Origin: Acinetobacter calcoaceticus ANC 3811
GTDB lineage: Bacteria; Pseudomonadota; Gammaproteobacteria; Pseudomonadales; Moraxellaceae
Assembly (NCBI RefSeq): GCF_000399665.1
Contig: NZ_KB976985.1
Span: forward strand, 208,001 to 272,000
Length of the DNA stretch: 64,000 nt
Reading direction: 5' to 3'
Numbering within the stretch: position 1 is the first letter of the stretch; every line of letters starts with the position of its first letter. Below are positions 26,188-34,552 of this stretch, one piece after another. The notes beneath the pieces were generated by a model, which worked only from the letters and a program-made list of their open reading frames with translations, did no database searches and was not told the origin of the DNA. The position numbers and the translations under genes were made by a program.

Positions 26188-27078
26188 TTAATTTTTCGCT
26201 AAAAGATATGTTGCCACACGGTCTGCTTCTTTAAAAGCATAAGGTTGTGGTAACTGTACAACACAAGTCTGCTGTGAAATTAATTTTGATTCTAACATTT
26301 GATCAACTGAGTGGGTAATCCGGTCGTCTTTCAAACGGTCCATTGCCATTACACCGACTCGACAACCCGCGGTAAGCGCCTCAAAAATCATAGACACACT
26401 ATCTTCAGTTACCCAAACAGCTTCTGCTTTTTGCATTTCTTCAAAAATCCAGCCCTGCGGTGTTTGCTCAACCGGAAATATTTGTAAATGCCCAGCAAAG
26501 CTTTGCTGTCTTAAAATATCGATAAATTCTGGTGGCGTTCGGCGTGAAGTCGTCAGAATAATTTCAGCATCTGGATTATTCTCAACAATTTTTTGAACAC
26601 TGCTTAATACTTTATTTGGGTTCCATTGATGTCGCTTAGATGAGCCGCCTAAAGCGATTAAAATTCGGTCTTTTTCATGGCGGTTTTCATTACGAATTGG
26701 ATTTAATGCACCGCGTGTCACAATCAAATTGCTGTTGGCGTGAATACCGTCATGCTCAGGAATAACAGCGTAATCAAAGCAAACCAAAGGTAAGTTAGGC
26801 TTCATCAAAATAATAGTTTTGGCTTTTCTAAAAATTTTACCGAATAACCAGACACGAAAATGAGTGTGGCTTCCCACTCCGAATATAAAATCGGGTGCTT
26901 GTTTAAATAAGGAATTTTTTGAAGAGAACAGTGCCTGAATTAAAGAAATAATAGGTAAATCAGAAATAAGGATCTCTTCAAAAGTTGTTTCTGCCTTTTG
27001 TCTTTGCATCGCCTGAAACAAGCCTAATGCTTGTGAGCGATGTCCTGCCTTACCATCAGAGACATAGACAATATGCAT
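26188..27078 (-). CDS. gtrOC1: ELM1/GtrOC1-family glycosyltransferase
   Basis: A 296-residue protein of the ELM1/GtrOC1 family (formerly DUF1022): HIVYVSDGKAGHRSQALGLF at the N-terminus, LIALGGSSKRHQWN in the middle, and VWVTEDSVSMIFEALTAGCRVGVM near the C-terminus, which resembles a GT-B nucleotide-sugar pocket. It is the first gene of the outer-core operon, starting 67 nt after ilvE; the ilvE terminator lies in between, so the operon probably has its own promoter in that short gap or in the ilvE end. Confidence 0.85.
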   Translation of the reverse strand: MHIVYVSDGKAGHRSQALGLFQAMQRQKAETTFEEILISDLPIISLIQALFSSKNSLFKQAPDFIFGVGSHTHFRVWLFGKIFRKAKTIILMKPNLPLVCFDYAVIPEHDGIHANSNLIVTRGALNPIRNENRHEKDRILIALGGSSKRHQWNPNKVLSSVQKIVENNPDAEIILTTSRRTPPEFIDILRQQSFAGHLQIFPVEQTPQGWIFEEMQKAEAVWVTEDSVSMIFEALTAGCRVGVMAMDRLKDDRITHSVDQMLESKLISQQTCVVQLPQPYAFKEADRVATYLLAKN

Positions 27079-27100
27079 AAAAGCTCCCTAAGCCAAAAAT

Positions 27101-27132
27101 AAAAAGGCGAAACCAAAGTTCGCCTTTTTATG
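27101..27132 (-). terminator. Terminator of ilvE
   Basis: aaaaaggcgaa / ttcgccttttt, an 11-bp stem with a 7-nt loop, 17 nt beyond the ilvE stop; on the minus strand it ends in a T run. It separates ilvE from the outer-core operon. Confidence 0.88.
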
Positions 27133-27145
27133 TTAACGGATTAAC

Positions 27146-28072
27146 TTATTTTACGTAAGTTAACCAGTGTTCATATTTCGGATTTTTACCTTGAACTGCA
27201 TCAAAGTAAGTCTTTTGAATTTCAGTAGTAATTGGGCCACGGCCACCTGCACCGATTTGACGGTCATCATATTCACGAATTGGCGTTACTTCCGCAGCAG
27301 TACCAGTGAAGAATGCTTCATCTGCAATGTAGAATTCGTCACGTGTAATACGACGCTCAACAACTGGATAACCAAGGTCTCTAGCAATCGTCATTACTGT
27401 TTGACGTGTAATACCATCAAGCGCACCACCAGCGATATCTGGAGTATGTAAAACGCCATCTTTAATCAAGAATACGTTTTCACCAGAACCTTGGCAGACA
27501 TAACCTTGTGGATCCATTAACATTGCTTCATCGTAACCAGAATGTGCAACTTCTTGGTGAGCAAGAATTGACAATGTGTAGTTACCAGATGCTTTTGCTT
27601 TACACATCGTCACGTTTGGATGATGGTGAGTAAATGATGAAGTTTTAACGCGAATACCATTCGCCATTGCTTCATCACCAAGGTATGCGCCCCACGCCCA
27701 TGCTGCAACTGCGGCATGAATCGTGTTATTTGTTGCTGCAATACCAAGTTTTTCTGAACCGATCCAAATAAGCGGACGTAAATAGCAAGAAGCTAGTTTA
27801 TTTTCACGTACAACATCAATTTGTGCTTGTTCAAGCGCTGCTTGGTCATACGGTACTTTCATTTGATAAATTTTTGCTGAATTTAACAAACGTTTTGTGT
27901 GGTCTTGAAGACGGAAAATGGCAGTACCTTTAGGAGTTTCATAAGCACGAACACCCTCAAATACGCCCATACTGTAGTGTAAAGTATGTGTTAAAACGTG
28001 AATCTTTGCATCACGCCAATCAATTAATTGCCCATCTTGCCAAATAAAACCATCACGATCAGCCAAATTCAT
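27146..28072 (-). CDS. ilvE: Branched-chain amino acid aminotransferase
   Basis: A 308-residue class IV aminotransferase that interconverts Val, Leu and Ile with their 2-oxo acids using PLP. It begins NLADRDGFIWQDGQ, with HTLHYSMGVFEGVRAYET, the PLP-Lys region KASGNYTLSILA, and GSGENVFLI. Start: the open frame extends to a TTG at 28084, but that TTG lies inside the ribosome-binding site TTTGGAG; ATG at 28072, 8 nt further on, is the true start. It lies 24 nt downstream of glnE on the same strand and forms the other boundary of the outer-core locus. Confidence 0.96.
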   Translation of the reverse strand: MNLADRDGFIWQDGQLIDWRDAKIHVLTHTLHYSMGVFEGVRAYETPKGTAIFRLQDHTKRLLNSAKIYQMKVPYDQAALEQAQIDVVRENKLASCYLRPLIWIGSEKLGIAATNNTIHAAVAAWAWGAYLGDEAMANGIRVKTSSFTHHHPNVTMCKAKASGNYTLSILAHQEVAHSGYDEAMLMDPQGYVCQGSGENVFLIKDGVLHTPDIAGGALDGITRQTVMTIARDLGYPVVERRITRDEFYIADEAFFTGTAAEVTPIREYDDRQIGAGGRGPITTEIQKTYFDAVQGKNPKYEHWLTYVK

Positions 28073-28096
28073 GGAACACTCCAAATTGTTATAAAA

Positions 28097-30847
28097 TCAT
28101 TCACTATCCAACTCAACCGAGGCGGTTGGGTCTATTAATCTTTGCCATAAATTGCAAACGACCGCACGGGTACTACGCCAGTCCGCTGCGCTGACTTGCA
28201 TGGATTGATTCGCAAGGGCTAAGCGGTGGCTTTCGGCACGTTCACTAAGATAGGCTCGAATTAATGCTGTGGCATCTTCACTGGATAAGCAGTCTGCTTT
28301 AGCAGCATCTTCTAAAATTCTTACATTATCAGAATAATGGGCGAGATCGGGGTTCGTCCCGCTCCATGCAAGTACAGCATACTGTGCCATAAATTCGATA
28401 TCTACGATACCACCTGCATCCTGTTTTAAATGAAAAATACCATGTTTTTTTTGTTCAGAAGATGAACCCAGGTGGTCTTTCATTTTCTGACGCATTTTCA
28501 ACACTTCCTCACGAACATAAGCCTCATCTCTAGATTGAGTCAATATCTCGCGGCGAAATATTTCAAATTTCTGGCAAAGCACCTCATCGCCTGCAATAGA
28601 GCGAGCTCGAACGAGTGCCTGATGCTCCCAAAGCCATGCACTTTTCAACTGATAGTGTTCGTAGGCCTTAAGACTCGTCACCAATAAACCGGCCTCACCT
28701 GAAGGTCTTAAACGTGTATCAATTTCATAGACACGGCCATCAAGCGTTTGAGTGGTCATGAGTGACATAAACTTTTGAGCGACACGCATAGCAAACTCAA
28801 AGCCAGTAATCGACTTCGTTCCATCCGTATCGGCTTGCTCATCTAGATAATGAATAAAGACAAGGTCTAAGTCAGAGCCATAACCCAGCTCAATACCACC
28901 CACCTTGCCATAACCAATAACGGCAAAGGCTTTGTAGTCGAGTGAGCAACGTTTTCCCTCGACATCACATGGATAACCATGACGCTTTGCCACAGTCTGA
29001 TAAGCCAAATGAAGTGTTGCATTTACACTGACTTCAGCAATATCGGTTAATGCATCAGATACTTTCATTAGCGGGCTTTCCGCTAACACATCACTTGCCG
29101 CAACAGTGAGTACATTGCTCTTTTTAAACAGTCGAAGTGCGCGCATTTGGTCTTCAACTTGATCAATTTCAATACGAAGCAATTGCTGACGTAAAGAATC
29201 CTCTAAGTCTTTGCGTTTTGGCAACTCAAAGCCCATCGATAAAAACTCATCAAGCAGCACTGGATATTGCGTTAACTCTTCACAAATCCACGGACTTACC
29301 GTCGCCATTTTAACTAAACGTTGCAATGCACCTTTACTTTCAATCAGCATCACTAAGTACACGGTTCGGCGCATGACTGATTCAATCAGCGGCATTAAAC
29401 GCAAAAGTGCAGTTTGAGGTTGTTCTGACTGTAAAATCACTTCAATTAAATGAGGCCAGAATGTTTTTAAACGCTGGACAGCATTTGAAGGTAATTTTTT
29501 GAGTGCGTGACCATGCCAGAATTCATGAATCAGATTTTTCGCATTGTCATCCAACACTTCATCTAACTGCTGTTCTAACTGTCCAAAGTTTTCAGTTGCG
29601 GCATTTGAACTTGTATCTTCAATGAGCTGCTTAAATTGAACTTTTACTTTTTGACGTTTCTCGTTAAGAACATCAATAAATTCATCCCAGCTCGCAAAAC
29701 CTAAGGTATCTATAATGCGCTGTCTTAGGTCTACTTCTTCTGGCAACAATTGTGTTTGCTGGTCATTCAGCGCTTGAATCGCGTGTTCAATACGGCGTAA
29801 AAACAGGTAAGCATCCTCAAGTTCTAAAACAGCCTGTCTTTCTAACAAACCTGCTTCACCAATATGCTCAAGGCTAACTAAACACTGGCGGTCTTGCAGC
29901 TCACGTTTAGAGCCACCGTAAATAAGCTGAAAGACCTGAACAATAAACTCAATTTCGCGAATACCACCTGCCCCGAGTTTAATATCATCCTCAATATGAC
30001 GACGTAACACTTCACGCTCAATCATCGCTTTCATATCGCGCATCGCGGCAAAAGCGGTGTAATCGACATAACGGCGGAACACAAAAGGACGTGTCATTTC
30101 CAACAAGTCTTGTCCTTCTTTACCTCCCGTCACAACACGCGCTTTAATCCATGCATAGCGTTCCCACTCACGACCATGCTGACTTAAATATTTTTCTAAA
30201 GCTGCGTGACTAATCGCTAGTGCCGAGCCATCTCCCCAAGGGCGTAAGCGCATATCAACTCGAAATACAAAACCATCTGCGGTAATGTGTTCAAGCAAAT
30301 AAATGAGTTTTTGTCCCCATAAAATACAGAACTGCTGTACATCAATACATTTGCGGCCATTGGTTTCGCCTTGTTCATCAAAAGCAAAAATCAGGTCAAT
30401 ATCACTCGATAGATTAAGCTCTTGTGCCCCAAGCTTACCCATGGCAACCACAATCAAATCCTGAAGTTTGCCAGAGTAACTCATCGGTTCACCGTGTTTC
30501 GCCACAAGTGCTACACGTGCAAAGTCCTTTGCCGCACAAATACTGGCATCGGCAAAATCAGAAAGTTCGCGTGTGAGTGTGACAACATCGGTAAGCTGAT
30601 TGGCATCCTGCCAAATCCAACGGAACATTAAACGACTTCGTAAAATGCGTAATCCACGCATCCAAGATGTTTCGTCACCGATTCCATCTAATGTGATTTG
30701 TACAAATTGATAAATCTGTTCGGTCGAGAGCGGTGTAGTAAATTGATCTAATTGGTAATCTTGTTCTAAAACAGCCTGATGCAAGCCTAAAACTTGTTCT
30801 GCATACTGACTCGCACGCAATGTTTTTTGTAACTGCTCCGCATTCAT
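28097..30847 (-). CDS. glnE: Bifunctional glutamine synthetase adenylyltransferase/adenylyl-removing enzyme
   Basis: A 916-residue enzyme with two nucleotidyltransferase domains: the N-terminal one (SSDIDLIFAFDEQG, about 143-160) removes AMP and the C-terminal one (GYGSDLDLVFIHYLDE, about 650) adds AMP to glutamine synthetase. The central regulatory segment and the PII-UTase-like helices (AGGIREIEFIVQVFQ, AGGIVDIEFMAQYAVLAWS) are present. It controls nitrogen assimilation in response to PII. Length is normal for the family (about 920-950). It is upstream of ilvE and probably co-transcribed with it. Confidence 0.96.
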   Translation of the reverse strand: MNAEQLQKTLRASQYAEQVLGLHQAVLEQDYQLDQFTTPLSTEQIYQFVQITLDGIGDETSWMRGLRILRSRLMFRWIWQDANQLTDVVTLTRELSDFADASICAAKDFARVALVAKHGEPMSYSGKLQDLIVVAMGKLGAQELNLSSDIDLIFAFDEQGETNGRKCIDVQQFCILWGQKLIYLLEHITADGFVFRVDMRLRPWGDGSALAISHAALEKYLSQHGREWERYAWIKARVVTGGKEGQDLLEMTRPFVFRRYVDYTAFAAMRDMKAMIEREVLRRHIEDDIKLGAGGIREIEFIVQVFQLIYGGSKRELQDRQCLVSLEHIGEAGLLERQAVLELEDAYLFLRRIEHAIQALNDQQTQLLPEEVDLRQRIIDTLGFASWDEFIDVLNEKRQKVKVQFKQLIEDTSSNAATENFGQLEQQLDEVLDDNAKNLIHEFWHGHALKKLPSNAVQRLKTFWPHLIEVILQSEQPQTALLRLMPLIESVMRRTVYLVMLIESKGALQRLVKMATVSPWICEELTQYPVLLDEFLSMGFELPKRKDLEDSLRQQLLRIEIDQVEDQMRALRLFKKSNVLTVAASDVLAESPLMKVSDALTDIAEVSVNATLHLAYQTVAKRHGYPCDVEGKRCSLDYKAFAVIGYGKVGGIELGYGSDLDLVFIHYLDEQADTDGTKSITGFEFAMRVAQKFMSLMTTQTLDGRVYEIDTRLRPSGEAGLLVTSLKAYEHYQLKSAWLWEHQALVRARSIAGDEVLCQKFEIFRREILTQSRDEAYVREEVLKMRQKMKDHLGSSSEQKKHGIFHLKQDAGGIVDIEFMAQYAVLAWSGTNPDLAHYSDNVRILEDAAKADCLSSEDATALIRAYLSERAESHRLALANQSMQVSAADWRSTRAVVCNLWQRLIDPTASVELDSE

Positions 30848-30914
30848 ATAAAAAGCTCTTTTCCTCGTACTCTGTTTTTAGTTATAGCAGTTCGAGTAGG
30901 AGTAGGAAAAGGGC

Positions 30915-32186
30915 TTAGACTAATTTTGCTTCCGTTGAAGAGTAATGCTCGACATGAGCATCATGATATTCCTGAGCCGAAGGCAATAAAACTTTAAATG
31001 TCGTTCCTACGCCCTCTTTTGAGCTGACATCAATTTGTCCCTGATTAATTTCGACAAAACGCTTACAAAGGCTCAAACCTAGGCCCGCACCTTTTTCACC
31101 TGCGGTTCCTTTAAAGCTAGCTGTAATACGCGGATGGAACAAATTTGTCATTTGTTTTTCGGTCATGCCTAAACCAGTATCTCGAACTGTTATTTCTATA
31201 TTTTTGTCAGCTTGTCTTGCTTCAATAAAAACTTTCCCAGATCCATCAACATCGGTAAATTTCAGCGCGTTTGATACCAAGTTTTGAATTACGGAGGTCA
31301 TCATATTGATATCTGCATAGATGTTTAAATCATCTGGAACATCATTAACCAGTTCAATATTTTTCTTTAAAGCTAAGGTACGTAGTACATCGCAAACAAT
31401 ATTGCTGACTTGTCTAAGTTTAAAGTTAATTGGGTGATAAACAAAACGCCCACCCTCTGCCATCGCCCATGTCAGTAAGCTTTCAAGTAAATTATAGGTC
31501 GATTGTGAGGTGTCATATAAATAATCTGCAATGTTTTGAATACTAGACTCATCTAAAGTTTCACGCTCTTTGGCGAGTACTTCAGAAAACCCGAGCAATC
31601 CATGAAACGGCGCTCGTAAGTCATGCGAAATAATCGAGAAAAATTTAGTTTTACTTGAGTTAATCGCAACTTGTTGTTCATAAAGTTCGTTTAACTCTTC
31701 ATAGTTAAACTTCAATTCGACTTGCTGCATAAAAGTAGAGCAGTAATCGAGCAGCAATTGAATATCGTCATCTTCAAATGTAGCTGCATCATCATCGAAA
31801 AAGACAGCAAAGCCCATAGACGTTTTATCAGGATGTAAAAGATGCACGGCCAATGCCCTGCTGCACTCGATGTTTAGTTCTTTTAAATAGTTGGTTAAGT
31901 TTTGATAAGAAGGATGTGAGTGATTAATGATCTGTTGTTTAGCAAAGCACTGTTTTAAATGTTTCGAAGGTTTAAACGAGATGGCCGTCATACCCTCTGG
32001 ACAACGATGCCAAAAGTAAGGTTCCTGATTAAAAGTCAGTAAGGCTTTTTTACATTTCAAAAGACGGAGACTAAACCGGAAAAATTGCTCGATGTAGTTC
32101 TGCTCGGCATTTAATCCAAGCAACAGAGATATCCTACAAGCACTTAACTGCTCAACCTGATTTAGTTCTAAACGCTGGAATGTCAT
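30915..32186 (-). CDS. Soluble orphan sensor histidine kinase
   Basis: About 423 residues. No membrane segment is seen. An N-terminal GAF-like sensory region (about 10-170) precedes HisKA with the phospho-acceptor His in FFSIISHDLRAPFHGLL, and HATPase_c with NALKFTD (N box), DTGLGM (G1) and GEKGAGLGLSLCKRFVE (G2). No receiver domain or response regulator gene is adjacent, so the partner is unknown. Start: the frame opens with GTG at 32198, but ATG at 32186 has a GAGG ribosome-binding site at 6-8 nt (the GTG overlaps it). The stimulus cannot be inferred. Confidence 0.85.
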   Translation of the reverse strand: MTFQRLELNQVEQLSACRISLLLGLNAEQNYIEQFFRFSLRLLKCKKALLTFNQEPYFWHRCPEGMTAISFKPSKHLKQCFAKQQIINHSHPSYQNLTNYLKELNIECSRALAVHLLHPDKTSMGFAVFFDDDAATFEDDDIQLLLDYCSTFMQQVELKFNYEELNELYEQQVAINSSKTKFFSIISHDLRAPFHGLLGFSEVLAKERETLDESSIQNIADYLYDTSQSTYNLLESLLTWAMAEGGRFVYHPINFKLRQVSNIVCDVLRTLALKKNIELVNDVPDDLNIYADINMMTSVIQNLVSNALKFTDVDGSGKVFIEARQADKNIEITVRDTGLGMTEKQMTNLFHPRITASFKGTAGEKGAGLGLSLCKRFVEINQGQIDVSSKEGVGTTFKVLLPSAQEYHDAHVEHYSSTEAKLV

Positions 32187-32403
32187 TGCCCGCCTCACAG
32201 ATTTTTTCGTTTTTGGTCGGAACCGCTCTTAAAAAATGTACTTATAATCATTATGATCTACTACAAACTTTAACACAGTACATAAAAAGAGCAACGTTCT
32301 TTTCAAAATAGAAATGTGAAGTTTCAATTAAAGGTTTTCAGATACATAAAGTGGGTATGCTTGAGGAAAATACAACAAATTTTTGAAGGTAAAGAGTTGT
32401 AAG

Positions 32404-32614
32404 ATGTTAGAAATGCGAGTTCAGAATCATAACAAAAAAGAAAAAAAACATCTTTAAATTTTCTAATAATTACATCTTAAACACTTTAGCTGCCCTTACC
32501 GAATGTAAAGAATGTGGAAATGATATTCCCGTTGAGCGTCAGCGCTATGGCTCTGTAACCCTCTGTGTGGAATGTAAAAATACACAAAAAAAACTTTCAA
32601 AAAGGTACTTTTAA
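32404..32614 (+). pseudogene. C4 zinc-finger (DksA/TraR-like) gene, frame broken at an A run
   Basis: A frame ending at 32614 encodes a DksA/TraR-type C4 zinc finger, ECKECGNDIP followed by LCVECKN (CxxC-x17-CxxC), but it has no start codon after the in-frame stop at 32408. The ATG at 32404 or 32413 lies in another frame (MLEMRVQNHNKKEKK) that stops at 32455. The two frames meet in a run of eight A (32441-32448); removing one A would join them into a product of about 69 residues. It could be a pseudogene, a slippage-dependent gene or a sequencing indel. The next gene starts directly after the TAA. Confidence 0.55.
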
Positions 32615-32848
32615 ATGACAAATTTCCCAATCTTTTTCATCGTTATTCTTGTTTTAGCCCTCATTATTTTTTGGATGATCCTGGATTATCAATTCACTCG
32701 ATACATCCGTGAAATGAAAGCTTTTTATAAGGAAGAAGATTTCCAAAACAAAAGCCAACTCAATTTAAATCAGCAAATCCATACAGGAGTAATAAATGCA
32801 GCTATACCCGATCTTAATCGGCATGATCATGGGCATTATTTTAAGTAG
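32615..32848 (+). CDS. Small single-pass membrane protein, 77 residues
   Basis: ATG abuts the stop codon of the zinc-finger frame. Residues 5-24 form a membrane helix (FFIVILVLALIIFWMIL), followed by a charged, Gln/Asn-rich cytoplasmic-type tail. I do not recognise it. Its last 53 nt overlap another short ORF with a good ribosome-binding site (32796), so its C-terminal part may be less constrained. The upstream AAGG could serve as ribosome-binding site. Confidence 0.55.
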   Translation: MTNFPIFFIVILVLALIIFWMILDYQFTRYIREMKAFYKEEDFQNKSQLNLNQQIHTGVINAAIPDLNRHDHGHYFK

Positions 32849-32876
32849 TTCCATGTTCTTATATCTTGTCGCATAA
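32796..32876 (+). CDS. 26-residue hydrophobic micropeptide with strong ribosome binding site
   Basis: ATG preceded by CAGGAG at 7-nt spacing opens a 26-codon frame ending just before an intrinsic terminator. The product is almost entirely a membrane helix (start MQLYPILIGMIMG, end FLYLVA). It overlaps the end of the 77-residue ORF in another frame. Size and hydrophobicity resemble small subunits or regulators of membrane complexes (KdpF-, CydX-like), but it matches none of these that I know. Confidence 0.5.
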   Translation: MQLYPILIGMIMGIILSSSMFLYLVA

Positions 32877-32880
32877 CGCC

Positions 32881-32910
32881 AAGCCCCTTCAATGGGGCTT
32901 TATTATTTTA
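32881..32910 (+). terminator. Intrinsic terminator of the small-gene cluster
   Basis: aagcccc / ggggctt with a 6-nt loop followed by a T-rich tract, 4 nt after the micropeptide stop. The 194 nt from here to 33104 show no gene. Confidence 0.88.
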
Positions 32911-33104
32911 CAGTTGAGCCAATCATTTCTTAGGCTAGCTGGTATCATGATAATTGAGTGGTTTTCGTCAGTTAGTAGATCGAACTAAGACATAAACTGA
33001 TATGTGATAGGCTTTATAATCGAGAATAGGCTCCAAAAATTTAGCGGGAAGATCTAGCTACGAAGAATTAATTTATAATTTGCGTACATATCCTTTTAAA
33101 AAAA

Positions 33105-34419
33105 TTAAAATGGTAAATCCGGATTACTTGATTGATCAAATTTAGTTAAATGTGAATTAATAATCCTTTTATAAAATTCAAACTCACTAAAATCAAAATT
33201 CCTATCAATTTTAAGAATTTCATCTATTAATTTTTCTATAGATTGAAAAATCAATTTATTATCATTCATACCTTTGAGTAAATACCTTAAGTCTGCCAAA
33301 TTAAATTTATTAATTGAACTTAATATTCTTTCTTTAAAAAAATCATCTCTCTCAAAACTTGGACCAATTCCCAGCATAATATCAATACAGAAAATATTAT
33401 ATTTCTCTCTTATCATTTCTTCTTCACATTGTGATTCATAGAGTTCCATACAATCTAGATATACATACTCAAATTCACCTTTAGTAAACGATGAAATAAA
33501 ATCAGACATAGAACTATATTTTAAAAACTCAAAATGCTTATATGCAGGACTATCAACTAAAGATATAATTAATTTTTTAAAACTTTCATCCATATATTTA
33601 AACAAAAATTTATGTGTTGCCCAAAACTCTACATAATAATCAAGAAAAGTCTCATCTTCAGGAACCTTAGCAATATTTTTTATTTCATTTTTTAAAAAAT
33701 CTATAAATATTACTTTTTTTTTCAGCAGCTAAAAAACTAAGAATATGTAAGTTAATATCTAAATTTAATTGTAATATGTCATCGGTTTTTACAAAGACAA
33801 ATATCCACAATTTTTCAATAAATTTCTTAAGAACATTATCAGACATAAGTGGTAATAGTTTATTTTTAAAATACAACTGTCTTTCTTTTTTTCCATTAAT
33901 GATACTTCTAATTCTATTTAATTCTTTTAATACATGGTCGATAGCCTTTGAGGAAATCAATGCATCTCTCAAAAAAACACTTTGCATAGAAATTTCAATT
34001 AAGGAATATACTTTTGCTTTTGTAGGCTTATATAGTAAATTTTCTTCATTAATAACAGGATGAGCACAAACATGTCTCATTTTTTGTAAATGTCTAAATT
34101 GTTCTAATTCAGGAGCACCAAAAAAATTAAATTCTTTAAAAAAATCTTCAACTAATTCATACTCCCAAGTTGATGAAGTTTTATTTACATCTAATTGTTT
34201 CTCAATTTTTTTTAATATTTTTTTTGCAATTTCATCGTTATAAATTGAATCTAAATCTTTTAACTTCAACAATAGATCAGTCACTACAACTGACCAAAGC
34301 ATAACAACAGCTGATCTATAATTACCAATTACATAAGATGAATGAACTTCTTTGAACAACTCTTGTGTGTAAGAGTTCTTAATTAATTGTACCGATTCAT
34401 CAATAGAAAAATTACTCAT
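33105..34419 (-). pseudogene. HEPN-motif protein gene split by a frameshift at A9
   Basis: Two adjacent frames on the minus strand, 244 residues (34419-33685) and 166 residues (33605-33105), become one continuous frame of about 437 residues if one A is removed from the nine-A run at 33714-33722. Between the two frames the joined reading has no stop and reads like ordinary protein (NEIKNIAKVPEDETFLDYY). The N-terminal part contains a HEPN-like helical segment (IGNYRSAVVMLWSVVV, about 31-46) and the Rx4H motif R115-H120 (MRHVCAHP) found in HEPN RNases. No family for the C-terminal half. AT-rich, with the ATG start lacking a clear ribosome-binding site. It could be a decayed gene, phase-variable, or expressed through slippage. 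Confidence 0.65.
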
Positions 34420-34452
34420 GGCTCTTACTTCTTAAATATAAATAAAATAAAT

Positions 34453-34533
34453 TCAATAACCTTCTAGAAGCTCTCCCAAAGGTGCTGCAATACGAACTAA
34501 AGACTCTACACAACAACGTTCCCAACTTTTCAT
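34453..34533 (-). CDS. 26-residue peptide between the membrane and HEPN genes
   Basis: ATG at 34533 is preceded by AAGGAG at 7-nt spacing, the best ribosome-binding site in the cassette. The peptide begins MKSWERCCVESL and ends LGELLEGY; it is not a membrane helix, has a vicinal Cys pair and an amphipathic central part. It lies 19 nt after the stop of the membrane-protein gene and 33 nt before the HEPN gene, in the same direction. Not recognised. It might be an antitoxin-like peptide, a sensor or a leader peptide; all three are speculation. Confidence 0.5.
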   Translation of the reverse strand: MKSWERCCVESLVRIAAPLGELLEGY

Positions 34534-34552
34534 GAAATATCTCCTTTTTAAA

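Noticed and set aside
32911..33104. Gap next to the cassette searched for a direct repeat of the tRNA-Leu 3' end (att site)
   Set aside because: No stretch matching the tRNA 3' end was found, so island boundaries cannot be set.
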